Shown: one piece after another, positions 1 through 7,793 of the stretch
Numbering within the stretch: position 1 is the first letter of the stretch
Layout: every line of letters starts with the position of its first letter
Source: Streptococcaceae bacterium ESL0687
GTDB lineage: Bacteria; Bacillota; Bacilli; Lactobacillales; Streptococcaceae
Direction: 5' to 3'
DNA: 64,000 nucleotides
Assembly (NCBI GenBank): GCA_029392475.1
Contig: CP113940.1
Location: forward strand, 806,001-870,000
The notes under the pieces: generated by a model
Seen by the model: only the letters and a program-made list of their open reading frames with translations
Databases searched by the model: none
What the model was told of the DNA's origin: nothing
Made by a program: the position numbers and the translations under genes

Positions 1-542
1 GCTTGACCTTGAGGACCAACAAGGAATTCAACAGCCTTGTCTCCAAGTTCATAACCTTTGAAGTAGGCAAAGCGCATTCCAAAGTAAGCCAGTAGGTTCC
101 AAACAATGATGTAGAAAATAGCCCCAATTGGTGATCCACCGGTCGAAAGACCCAAGGCAATCCCTAAAATTACTGGAATAAGTGTCCCAACAATCAGTGA
201 GTCTCCGATTCCTGCTACGGGACCCATTAGACCTGCACGAAGACCGTTAATTGTTTCATCGTCAACCTCTGTTGCTCCGTTGGCACGGGCCTCCTCAAGA
301 CCTGCTGTAATCCCTACAATCAAGGTACCCAACTGAGGTTCTGTATTAAAGAAGGCCGTATAGGTTTTAACAGAGCGAGCCTTGTCTTCTTCATTGTCGT
401 AAAGCTCTTCAATAACAGGAAGCATTGAGGTTAAGTAACCAAAAGTTTGCATGTGCTCCTGAGAGAAACAAGTCAAATTACCATAATACCAGTGGTGGAA
501 AGACTCTGCTAATGTTTTTTTCGTTAATTTTTTTTGAGCCAT
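1..542 (-). CDS. PTS mannose-family EIID component (partial)
   Basis: Membrane subunit EIID of a mannose/fructose/sorbose-family phosphotransferase system, which forms the sugar channel with EIIC. Only the N-terminal 180 codons are present; the gene runs off the window start. The translated start reads MAQKKLTKKTLAESF, followed by the family motif FSQEHMQTFGYL and the conserved GLRAGLMGPVAGIGDS block. The ATG lies one base after the EIIC stop, and its AGGAGG (about 551-556) sits inside the end of EIIC, so the two are translationally coupled. It is the last visible gene of an EIIA-EIIB-EIIC-EIID operon. The transported sugar cannot be assigned from sequence. Confidence 0.93.
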   Translation of the reverse strand, partial: MAQKKLTKKTLAESFHHWYYGNLTCFSQEHMQTFGYLTSMLPVIEELYDNEEDKARSVKTYTAFFNTEPQLGTLIVGITAGLEEARANGATEVDDETINGLRAGLMGPVAGIGDSLIVGTLIPVILGIALGLSTGGSPIGAIFYIIVWNLLAYFGMRFAYFKGYELGDKAVEFLVGPQGQ

Positions 543-543
543 C

Positions 544-1392
544 TTAGATATCCTCCTCTTCGTCATCAGAATCATATTCACTTGTACTTACTGCTCGTTT
601 CATATTTTTTACCATTTCAATTTCATAGAAAATTAGGGCAAAAATAAGAGAAATTACCGCACATGATACAAGGTTTAAACCAAGAGATGCTGCAAGAGTG
701 AATCCTACAAAGAAAGGAACAAAGTCCATCATCTTTTCAACAATCTGCTTAAGTAAAATAGCAATACCCACACATGGAAGAAGGGAACCTACAGTAAATA
801 AGGTTTTCATTGGGATTCCGTCCATTGGAAGGGCATCTTTCATGGCAGTTACCGCATCTGCTCCAAGTTTACACATGATAAGAGTTGGTAGGAATGAGAA
901 TACGAAGTGAGAGATCCAAGGGTAAAGCCAGTCAACCTTATAGAGTTTATGGAATTTACCTTCTTCGATCGCTTTCCACCCAATATGTTGCCAGGCAAGG
1001 TTTAAAGTTGCTGTTCCGTAAAAAAGAACTGTTCCAACTGTTCCAACTAGAGTTCCCATTGACTTAGCTAGGTTGGCTGCATCTGCTGATTCAACTGATA
1101 GACCCTGCGAGTGAATGGCAACCATTGCAAGAGGGATACCAATGTATGACACGGCCCTTAAATCGGCAGAAACTGTCCCACCCGGTGTAACTAAGGCAAT
1201 GTAAACCAGCTGCATGGCAACCCCGCAGATAATACCTGTCTCTAAATCTCCTAAAATAAGTCCACAAACAAGTCCACCAACCAAGGGACGCCCTAAGGTA
1301 TAGTTCCCTACAGTTGTACCAGCAAGCCCTGGCATTGACGACAGACAGGCAAAAAGTCCTAGTAAAGCTGCTTGAATCCATGTAATTGTCAT
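544..1392 (-). CDS. PTS mannose-family EIIC component
   Basis: Integral membrane permease EIIC (282 aa) of the mannose/sorbose PTS family; with EIID it translocates the sugar that EIIB phosphorylates. Several hydrophobic helices are visible, with the family region GRPLVGGLVCGLILGDLETG near the N-terminus, VTPGGTVSADLR in the middle and a short acidic C-terminal tail (DSDDEEED). Length is normal for the family (about 260-290 aa). It follows EIIB by 23 bases and precedes EIID by one base. The conserved sequence identifies the family but not the substrate; an amino-sugar such as N-acetylgalactosamine is one possibility beside mannose or sorbose. Confidence 0.94.
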   Translation of the reverse strand: MTITWIQAALLGLFACLSSMPGLAGTTVGNYTLGRPLVGGLVCGLILGDLETGIICGVAMQLVYIALVTPGGTVSADLRAVSYIGIPLAMVAIHSQGLSVESADAANLAKSMGTLVGTVGTVLFYGTATLNLAWQHIGWKAIEEGKFHKLYKVDWLYPWISHFVFSFLPTLIMCKLGADAVTAMKDALPMDGIPMKTLFTVGSLLPCVGIAILLKQIVEKMMDFVPFFVGFTLAASLGLNLVSCAVISLIFALIFYEIEMVKNMKRAVSTSEYDSDDEEEDI

Positions 1393-1415
1393 CTTTTATC
1401 TCCTACTATCTAATA

Positions 1416-1907
1416 TTAGTAACCAAATTTTGATTTAAAGTCTGACCAGTAACCAATTGATACATCCGGTAGAAGTTGGAATTTAACCCTGTAACCTGCT
1501 CCTTCAATGGCTTCAAAGGCTGCTGCTTCCTCTTGGGTAATTGATTGGTTGTTTCCTAGTTTGATAGCACCAGGTCTGTCATTACAAGGACCTACGATAA
1601 CCTCTTTAACTCCTGGCTTGAACCCTTGATCCACAAGAATTTTTTTCATATCCAGGGGATTTTTAGTAATTACGAAATATCTGGTATCAGAATCTAAAAC
1701 TTTTTGTGATTTTTTACCAAAATCCTCCACTGACCAGACAAAAGTTTTTTTATCAGATGCTCCCTTGTAGGCTTGAGTTAAAACCTTATTAGCTGCCGCA
1801 GCATCATTTACTGCTATCAGACCATCACAGGGAAACTCCTTGGCCCATCTGGTAACTGTTTGTCCGTGAATCATCCGGTCATCGATACGTAAAAATGTAA
1901 CTGTCAT
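1416..1907 (-). CDS. PTS mannose-family EIIB component
   Basis: Cytoplasmic phosphocarrier EIIB (163 aa) that takes phosphate from EIIA and gives it to the incoming sugar. The N-terminal motif FLRIDDRMIHGQ contains the predicted phosphorylated histidine His14. The length matches the usual about 160 aa of stand-alone EIIB proteins of this family. It is transcribed after EIIA (60-base gap) and before EIIC. EIIA and EIIB are separate proteins here, unlike the fused ManL-type EIIAB. That split arrangement is common in the amino-sugar and sorbose subfamilies, but I would not assign a substrate from it. Confidence 0.95.
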   Translation of the reverse strand: MTVTFLRIDDRMIHGQTVTRWAKEFPCDGLIAVNDAAAANKVLTQAYKGASDKKTFVWSVEDFGKKSQKVLDSDTRYFVITKNPLDMKKILVDQGFKPGVKEVIVGPCNDRPGAIKLGNNQSITQEEAAAFEAIEGAGYRVKFQLLPDVSIGYWSDFKSKFGY

Positions 1908-1967
1908 CTTCCTTTTCTCCTTTTTAAGTTTAATTTTTTAATAATTGGAAATGATTGCCTAAATTAC

Positions 1968-2393
1968 TTAAATTTCATCGTCATCTTCATCAGATGAAAT
2001 CACAAATTCCTTTAAGGCGTCCCCCGCTTCTTTAAGGACTGTCTCCCTAAGTTCATCTGCTTCAAGTATGTCTTTCATGACAAAGGCAGTCAGAGCCATG
2101 GTTAAGTTCATCCCACCAAGGACAACCATGTCCTCAAGGTCCTTTGTTTCTGAAAGAAGATCCATTAGACTAGTTAGGGGGCTACCTCCAATAATATCTG
2201 CTAAAACAATTAATTCATGTTCATCAAGCCCTGCCAACTCTCTTCGTACCCTATTTGAAAAATCAGAAACCGATTCCTTGTCCTTCAAACCTAGGGCGAT
2301 AACGTGATCCAAGTCACCATCAGTAAACATTTTAAGGGATGATTTAACCCCTTCTGCTAGGCCACCGTGGCTTACCAGTAGTAAATATTTCAT
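1968..2393 (-). CDS. PTS mannose-family EIIA component
   Basis: Cytoplasmic EIIA domain protein (141 aa) that accepts phosphate from HPr. The family start MKYLLLVSHGGLAEG carries the predicted phosphorylated His9, and the conserved ADIIGGSPLTSL block follows at about residue 65-77. The C-terminus is acidic (SSDEDDDEI). It is the first gene of the EIIA-B-C-D operon, with a strong GGAGGAGG (2401-2408) seven bases before the ATG. A candidate cre site and promoter lie just upstream, consistent with carbon catabolite control, as is known for many PTS operons. Confidence 0.95.
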   Translation of the reverse strand: MKYLLLVSHGGLAEGVKSSLKMFTDGDLDHVIALGLKDKESVSDFSNRVRRELAGLDEHELIVLADIIGGSPLTSLMDLLSETKDLEDMVVLGGMNLTMALTAFVMKDILEADELRETVLKEAGDALKEFVISSDEDDDEI

Positions 2394-2430
2394 AATATTT
2401 CCTCCTCCAATGAATTAAGTTTAGCAAAAG

Positions 2431-2460
2431 ATAATGCGCTTTCATATTTTCCTTTGTCAT
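2431..2460 (-). promoter_or_regulatory. Candidate promoter with overlapping cre site for the PTS operon
   Basis: On the minus strand TGAAAGCGCATTAT (2431-2444) agrees with the CcpA cre consensus TGNAANCGNWNNCA at all but the last two positions. It overlaps a possible -10 CATTAT (2431-2436) placed 18 bases from a -35-like ATGACA (2455-2460). An operator over the -10 would fit repression by CcpA. The promoter hexamers are only moderate matches. Confidence 0.5.
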
Positions 2461-2524
2461 TATTTTGGTTAATTTTTTATCTAAAATTAGTTACATTTGT
2501 CACATTTATAGTTTATTCTGAAAA

Positions 2525-2553
2525 CAAAAAAAAGAGACCGAAATCTCTTTTTA
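2525..2553 (-). terminator. Rho-independent terminator of the response regulator gene
   Basis: Minus-strand hairpin with AAAGAGA and TCTCTTT arms around a TTTCGG loop, followed by a run of T. It starts 13 bases after the stop of the LuxR-type gene and separates it from the PTS promoter. The A/T tails on both sides could make it bidirectional. Confidence 0.8.
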
Positions 2554-2565
2554 ATTTGCTTATTT

Positions 2566-3240
2566 TTAAGCCCCTGAAACCTTAAGGGTAACTCCGCTTT
2601 GAACAGCCCAGATAGCCAACTGGGTTCTATCCCTTAAATTAAGCTTGGCTAAAACTGATGATAAATAATTTCTAATTGTCCCTTCAGATAAAAATAATTT
2701 CCCGGCAATCTCCCTGTTTGAAAGCCCCAAACCAACATGTTCGATAATCAACCACTCTCCGTCAGTAATCTGATCTATGGCTGATTTATCGGCTTCAACT
2801 ACTACATCTGATTGGGCCATCTTATAAAAAAGCTTGAAAACCCTCGATGCAATATAAGGATTTAAGGGAGACATACCCTGATTTACATCCACTAGGGCAG
2901 AATGAAGGTCATCCATTGAAGTTCCTTTGGTTAGTAAGTAGCCAGACGCCCCGCACTTAAGGGCATTGAAAATTGATGCATCATCATCAGAAGCTGTTAA
3001 AATTACAATCTTAATCTGAGGGTAAAATTCCTTAACAGTCTTAATGCATAAATCCCCACCAGACCTTGATAGATTAATATCCATCAGGATAACATCTGGC
3101 AATTCAAATCTGATTCTCTCTAATAATTCCTGCTCGTCACCTGCACTACCAAGCATTTTCAAATCCTTGTAAGAGGATAAAACAAGTTCCAAAGACTCCC
3201 TAACCAGTCTTTGATCATTAGCAATTAGTACCTTTATCAT
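2566..3240 (-). CDS. NarL/LuxR-family response regulator, orphan
   Basis: DNA-binding response regulator (224 aa). The receiver domain spans about residues 1-120, with an acidic pocket at Asn8-Asp9, predicted phospho-acceptor Asp54 (VILMDINL) and Thr82. The C-terminal LuxR helix-turn-helix lies at about 160-215 (LSNREIAGKLFLSEGTIRNY). In the usual GYLLK motif the lysine is one residue late (GYLLTKG, Lys105), a small insertion that could alter phosphorylation signalling. No histidine kinase gene adjoins it: the neighbours are a PTS operon, transcribed in the same direction after a terminator, and a HAD phosphatase. It is therefore an orphan in this window. The start is supported by a GGAG-rich leader. 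Confidence 0.92.
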   Translation of the reverse strand: MIKVLIANDQRLVRESLELVLSSYKDLKMLGSAGDEQELLERIRFELPDVILMDINLSRSGGDLCIKTVKEFYPQIKIVILTASDDDASIFNALKCGASGYLLTKGTSMDDLHSALVDVNQGMSPLNPYIASRVFKLFYKMAQSDVVVEADKSAIDQITDGEWLIIEHVGLGLSNREIAGKLFLSEGTIRNYLSSVLAKLNLRDRTQLAIWAVQSGVTLKVSGA

Positions 3241-3298
3241 TTTTCCTATTCTCCTACCCGCAAAAGTTAGAATTAACTAATTTTAACAAGCGTCCTCC

Positions 3299-4093
3299 CT
3301 AAAATAAACGATCTAAAACTTGTGCAATTCCGTCGTGATTATTATCTGCTGTTATATTGCCGATTTCTTCTTTAATCTCTTCAGGAGCATTAGCCATAAC
3401 AAATCCCTGACCAACTACTCTTAGCATGTCTAAATCATTAAAGTTGTCACCAAAGGCGATTGTATCTTTAAGGTCAACATCCTTGTAGTCAGAATAGTAT
3501 TTTACAGCTCCCCCTTTAGAAGTAGTTCCCCCCATGACCTCAATTAAATAAGGAGCAGATGGATAGATAAGAAGCTCAGGAAATTGTTCCCTCAAAGTAG
3601 GTAAAATCTCGTCCATGACCTTAGGTTCACCCATCAAAAGAATCTTATGAACAGAAGGAAGCTCTGCAACACTTCTAATATCTCCTTCTTTAGCTGAAAG
3701 AGAGACAGATACTTCTTCCTTTTTAATCCAGTAGTCTTCCTTATTTTGAACCAACCAAGTAGAATAACTATAAGCATTCCAAACCACGCCAACTAAATTC
3801 CTAGCCACAAAGTCACAGATTCCAGCTGCTTCTTCCGAATCCATGGTCTTAGAGAAAACTATCTCCCCATTTTCGTCCTGAATTAAAGCTCCATTGTAGG
3901 AAATTATAGGTGTTGTAACCCCAATTGATTCCATAATTGGTGCAATGGCCTCAGGCATTCTAGCAGAAACTGGAATAAAATCTGAACCATCTAAGATAAC
4001 CCTTTTAATAGCTTGGGCTGTCTTTTTACTAACTGTGTTTTCTTCATTGAGTAAGGTACCATCTAAATCACTAAATATTAATTTCTTTTTCAT
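3299..4093 (-). CDS. Cof-type HAD-superfamily phosphatase
   Basis: Cytoplasmic HAD-IIB hydrolase (264 aa from the chosen start), likely a phosphatase for small sugar phosphates or flavin/pyridoxal phosphates. Motif I is FSDLDGTLLNEENT at the N-terminus, motif III lysine is in TTSKGGAV, and motif IV is FGDNFNDLDML near residue 215. An in-frame TTG at 4106-4108 has no ribosome site. AAAGGA lies six bases before ATG 4091-4093, so that ATG is preferred; ATG 4097-4099 would have no spacing. The gene has its own promoter covered by a perfect palindrome (4138-4154), which suggests a dedicated repressor. Substrate unknown. Confidence 0.9.
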   Translation of the reverse strand: MKKKLIFSDLDGTLLNEENTVSKKTAQAIKRVILDGSDFIPVSARMPEAIAPIMESIGVTTPIISYNGALIQDENGEIVFSKTMDSEEAAGICDFVARNLVGVVWNAYSYSTWLVQNKEDYWIKKEEVSVSLSAKEGDIRSVAELPSVHKILLMGEPKVMDEILPTLREQFPELLIYPSAPYLIEVMGGTTSKGGAVKYYSDYKDVDLKDTIAFGDNFNDLDMLRVVGQGFVMANAPEEIKEEIGNITADNNHDGIAQVLDRLF

Positions 4094-4114
4094 TTTCATT
4101 CCTTTCAAACACTG

Positions 4115-4154
4115 TTTTCAACTAATTCTAGCACAAATTGTAAACGGTTTACAA
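4115..4154 (-). promoter_or_regulatory. Promoter with 17-bp palindromic operator for the HAD phosphatase
   Basis: TTGTAAACGGTTTACAA (4138-4154) is a perfect palindrome around a central G. Read on the minus strand it supplies the -35 TTGTAA and most of the 18-base spacer to an extended -10, TGCTAGAAT. The half-site TGTAAAC resembles LacI/CcpA-type operators, but the spacing is one base longer than a cre site (15 rather than 14 bases from TG to CA). A LacI-family repressor is an inference. Confidence 0.65.
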
Positions 4155-4165
4155 ATATTAACCAA

Positions 4166-4196
4166 ATAAAAAATAGACCTCGAGGGTCTATTTTTT
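4166..4196 (-). terminator. Rho-independent terminator of the ABC exporter operon
   Basis: Perfect 12-bp stem (AAAAAATAGACC and its complement) around a short TCGAG loop, with T-runs on both sides. It overlaps the stop codon of the second ABC gene and looks bidirectional. Confidence 0.85.
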
Positions 4197-5943
4197 ATTC
4201 AGTAAACTGACTATTATAAAGGTTACTATAAAGGCCGCCTTCTTTTAAAAGCTCCTCGTGATTTCCCTGTTCAACAATTGATCCGTCCTTCATGACAAGA
4301 ATTAGATCGGCATCCCTAATTGTTGAAAGCCTGTGGGCAATTACAAAGCTAGTTCGACCCTCCATTACCTTATCCATAGCCTTTTGAATTAAACTTTCAA
4401 GCCTTGTATCAACGGAACTTGTCGCTTCATCAAGAATTAAAATCTCAGGATCTGATATAACAGCACGCGCAATGGTTAAAAGCTGCTTCTGCCCTTGGGA
4501 GATATTATCTCCTTCAGCATTAATTAACATATCATATCCTTCTGGCATGGTACGAATAAAGTGATCAACATTAGCTGTCTTAGCTGCATCAACAACCTCA
4601 TAGTCTGTCGCATCAAGCTTTCCAAAACGGATATTATCAGCAATCGTTCCCTCATACAGCCAAGCATCCTGTAAAACCATACCAAACATTGAACGAACGT
4701 CACTTCTTTTCATCGACTTGGTGTCAATGCCATCGATTTTGATGGAACCAGACGTTACATCATAAAAACGCATTAGAAGATTTATCAAGGTTGTCTTACC
4801 GGCCCCAGTAGGACCAACAATAGCAACAGTTTGTCCTGCCTTAACCTTAAAGTTTAAGTTTTCAATCAGTGGTTTTTCTGGACTATAAGAGAAGTATACA
4901 TCCTCAAAACTTACATCTCCGTGGATTTTCTTAGGAGGAATTACAGGATTTTCTGTTTTTACCTCTTCAGGCTCATCCAAGATGGCAAATACTCGGCTTG
5001 AAGCTGCACTGGCACTTTGAAGAACTGACGAAAGTTGGGTAACATTACCCATGGGCTGACTAACCTGCCAGATATACTGGATAAAGGCCTGCAATTGTCC
5101 AACCAAGATAACCCCGCTGATAGCATAAATACTTCCAACTACTGCAATCACTGCAAAAGTTAGGTAGGCTGTCATTTGGACAAGGGGCATCATAAGTCCT
5201 GAAATAAAGGCTGCCTTAAATCCATTATCCCTAAGCTGACCATTTACCCGCTTGAAGTTTTGAAGGGCACTTTCCTCTTGACCAAAAACCTTAATTACAT
5301 TAAATCCTGTCATTGATTCTTGGACATAACCATTCATTTCACCCAAGGAATTTTGCATGGCTTGGAAGTAATTTTGAGAGTGTTTAACGACAAATTTCGA
5401 AATCAAAATTGATAAAGGAATCATTATGATTGCAATCAAGGCCATTACACTATTGATATAAAACATCATAGCAACTGCCATTACAATACTTAAAAGAGCA
5501 TTGATAATACCAACAAAGGCTTGTTGGAAGGCATTACTTACTGCGTCTACATCATTTGTCATTCGAGACAGAACATCTCCCTGCTGGTTAGCATCAAAGT
5601 AGGAAACTGGAAGACGATTAATTTTTTCATCAATATCAGACCTTAAGTCCTTCATTGAACTTTGAACAACTCTAGTAACTAGAAGTCCTGCGATAAGTTG
5701 GAAGGCTCCGTATAAAAGTCCTAGGATTAGTATCCAAACCAGGCTTTGCTTAATAAAAGCAAAGTTAATGGCCTCTCCCTGGGCAAGATTTTTTGCAATC
5801 TCTGATGTTGGAAGACCTACAGCATAAGGAACTGCAACACTAAAGGCAACAGTTAAGATGGTAAAGATAATTACCAGGTAAAACGAGATTTTATAAGGCT
5901 TAATATAGTGCCAGATTCTCATTAAAGAAGAAAAAGTTTTCAT
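4195..5943 (-). CDS. Heterodimeric ABC exporter subunit with consensus Walker B
   Basis: Half-transporter (582 aa): six transmembrane helices in residues 1-300, then a nucleotide-binding domain. Walker A is GPTGAGKTT (377-385), Walker B LILDE has the catalytic Glu506, and the switch His537 lies in FVIAHR. The signature is ISQGQ (481-485), not canonical LSGGQ. Its partner, transcribed just upstream with a 4-base overlap, has the opposite pattern. Together they should form one consensus and one degenerate ATP site, as in LmrCD/BmrCD-type multidrug exporters. The substrate (drug, lipid or peptide) is not evident. Confidence 0.93.
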   Translation of the reverse strand: MKTFSSLMRIWHYIKPYKISFYLVIIFTILTVAFSVAVPYAVGLPTSEIAKNLAQGEAINFAFIKQSLVWILILGLLYGAFQLIAGLLVTRVVQSSMKDLRSDIDEKINRLPVSYFDANQQGDVLSRMTNDVDAVSNAFQQAFVGIINALLSIVMAVAMMFYINSVMALIAIIMIPLSILISKFVVKHSQNYFQAMQNSLGEMNGYVQESMTGFNVIKVFGQEESALQNFKRVNGQLRDNGFKAAFISGLMMPLVQMTAYLTFAVIAVVGSIYAISGVILVGQLQAFIQYIWQVSQPMGNVTQLSSVLQSASAASSRVFAILDEPEEVKTENPVIPPKKIHGDVSFEDVYFSYSPEKPLIENLNFKVKAGQTVAIVGPTGAGKTTLINLLMRFYDVTSGSIKIDGIDTKSMKRSDVRSMFGMVLQDAWLYEGTIADNIRFGKLDATDYEVVDAAKTANVDHFIRTMPEGYDMLINAEGDNISQGQKQLLTIARAVISDPEILILDEATSSVDTRLESLIQKAMDKVMEGRTSFVIAHRLSTIRDADLILVMKDGSIVEQGNHEELLKEGGLYSNLYNSQFTE

Positions 5944-7673
5944 TTTTTCAATTCCTCCTCTGAAAGTTGTGAGCTTGCAATGTCATAGTAAATTGGACAA
6001 GTTTCAAGAAGTTCCCTATGATTACCAATTCCTACCACATCTCCTTCATTAAGAACAACAATCTTATCGGCGTCCATAATGGTTCCAACCCTTTGGGCAA
6101 CAATTAAAAGGGCTGAATGTTTAGTTACTTCCTTAAGACTTGATCTTAATTTCTTGTCAGTTGCATAGTCAAGGGCTGAAAAACTATCATCGAAGACAAA
6201 GATTTCAGGCCTCCTGATAATTGCCCTTGCGATTGCAAGCCTTTGGCGCTGTCCACCAGATAAGTTAGAACCACCTTCTGAAATTTTAGAGTCAAAGCCA
6301 TCAGGTAATTTAGAAATAAACTCAGAAGCCTGAGCAATCCTACAGGCGAACTCCATATCCTCAAGACTTGCATCCTCCTTACCAAAGCGAAGGTTGTCAG
6401 CGATTGTCCCCTTGAAAAGCAGAGCTTTTTGAGGAATAAATCCAATCCTACTTCTTAGGGCATGAGGATTAAAGTCACGAACGTCAACACCATCAACTAG
6501 TACCCTTCCTTGACTAACATCAAAGAATCTTGGAATCAGCTGAACAAGAGTTGACTTCCCGCTTCCCGTACTTCCTATAAAGGCCACCGTTTCACCGGCC
6601 TTAGCCTCAAAACTCACATTACGGATAACAGGTGTTTCAGAAGGTCCTGGGTAGGCAAAGGTTACATTTTCAAAAACTAAGTGACCATGTTCCTTGGTTT
6701 CCTTAATTCCGTCTTCTTTAATCTCAACCAAAGGCATGGTATCAAAGGCTTCCTGAATCCGGTTAGCTGATACAGAAGCTCTTGGATACATCATGAAGAC
6801 TGTTGCAAAAAGCATAAATGAGAAGAGGGCATGGAAGATATACTCAATAAAGGCAACTAAATCCCCTAATTTTAAACTTCCACTATCTATTTGAACACTT
6901 CCTTGCCAGATTATCAGCACCATAACAACATTAAAGAGAACAAAAAATCCCGGCTGGGCAGCTGCCATCAGGCTAAACAACTTGGTTGAAGTACTTGCGT
7001 AGGCATCATTTACCTTTTTAAAACGCTTGTTTTCAAACTTCTCATTAACAAAGGCCCTAATTACCCGTAAACCAGATAGGTTTTCCCTTAAAATTCCATT
7101 AATTTTATCAAGATTATCCTGCTGCTTACTAGAAATAGGCTCTGATAAGAGGGCGATCAAGATAACCCCAACTAGCAAGAAGGGAAGCGCACCTAGCACA
7201 TACCAACCAAGAGTCATATTTGTACCCATAACCAGATATAAACTAATAGAAAACATCAGAGGAGCAGTAAATCCAATCCGCAGCACATTTTGCATGAACA
7301 GCATAATCTGATAAGCATCATTTGTAACCCTTGTTATAAGCGATGAAACTCCTAGGGCCTCATACTCATTATGAGAATAACTTTGAATTTTTTCAAATAA
7401 GTCATCCCTAATATCTGCTGTTATATTTGCTGTAATCCTTGAAGTTACATAACCAAGAGCAATATTTAAACTAACCCCTACAACAATAATTCCAAGCATC
7501 AACCAACCCATCTTATAAATATAGGCCTTGTCCTGACCAGGAATTCCACTATCAATCATCCAGGCTAAAATTGTCGGTAAACCTAGTTCGATTAAAATAA
7601 ACCCTAGTACACAAATTAAATTCATAAATAAAAGTTTTTTATTCTTTATCGTGTACTTCCACATTAATTTCAA
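5940..7673 (-). CDS. Heterodimeric ABC exporter subunit with degenerate Walker B
   Basis: Half-transporter (577 aa) with an N-terminal six-helix membrane domain and C-terminal ATPase. Walker A GSTGSGKST (367-375) and LSGGQ (471-475) are intact. The catalytic glutamate after Walker B is Asp496 (FVFDDS) and the switch histidine is Gln527 (IVAQR), so its own Walker site is probably non-hydrolytic. That is normal for one half of heterodimeric exporters. The start is TTG at 7671-7673: GGAGG (7682-7686) is eight bases upstream, while the first ATG (7662-7664) is 17 bases away. It is the first gene of a two-gene operon. Confidence 0.92.
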   Translation of the reverse strand: MKLMWKYTIKNKKLLFMNLICVLGFILIELGLPTILAWMIDSGIPGQDKAYIYKMGWLMLGIIVVGVSLNIALGYVTSRITANITADIRDDLFEKIQSYSHNEYEALGVSSLITRVTNDAYQIMLFMQNVLRIGFTAPLMFSISLYLVMGTNMTLGWYVLGALPFLLVGVILIALLSEPISSKQQDNLDKINGILRENLSGLRVIRAFVNEKFENKRFKKVNDAYASTSTKLFSLMAAAQPGFFVLFNVVMVLIIWQGSVQIDSGSLKLGDLVAFIEYIFHALFSFMLFATVFMMYPRASVSANRIQEAFDTMPLVEIKEDGIKETKEHGHLVFENVTFAYPGPSETPVIRNVSFEAKAGETVAFIGSTGSGKSTLVQLIPRFFDVSQGRVLVDGVDVRDFNPHALRSRIGFIPQKALLFKGTIADNLRFGKEDASLEDMEFACRIAQASEFISKLPDGFDSKISEGGSNLSGGQRQRLAIARAIIRRPEIFVFDDSFSALDYATDKKLRSSLKEVTKHSALLIVAQRVGTIMDADKIVVLNEGDVVGIGNHRELLETCPIYYDIASSQLSEEELKK

Positions 7674-7762
7674 TGAATGCGCCTCCTTTTTTTCTTATTC
7701 TAGTTTAGTGTATCATATTTTTTTAATTAATGCCTTCTATCCCAAACGGCAGATAATAAAAG

Positions 7763-7793
7763 AAAAAAGACCTAGCCTGGGCTAAATCTTTTT
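7763..7793 (-). terminator. Rho-independent terminator of the parE-ktrBA-parC region
   Basis: The minus-strand stem AAAAGA..TAGCC pairs with GGCTA..TCTTTT, with two G-T wobbles, then a T-run. It overlaps the TAG stop of parC at 7782-7784. Confidence 0.75.

Noticed and set aside
4139-4153. Palindrome before the HAD gene as a classical CcpA cre site
   Set aside because: It is one base longer between TG and CA than the cre consensus, so a different LacI-type operator is more likely, though CcpA is not excluded.
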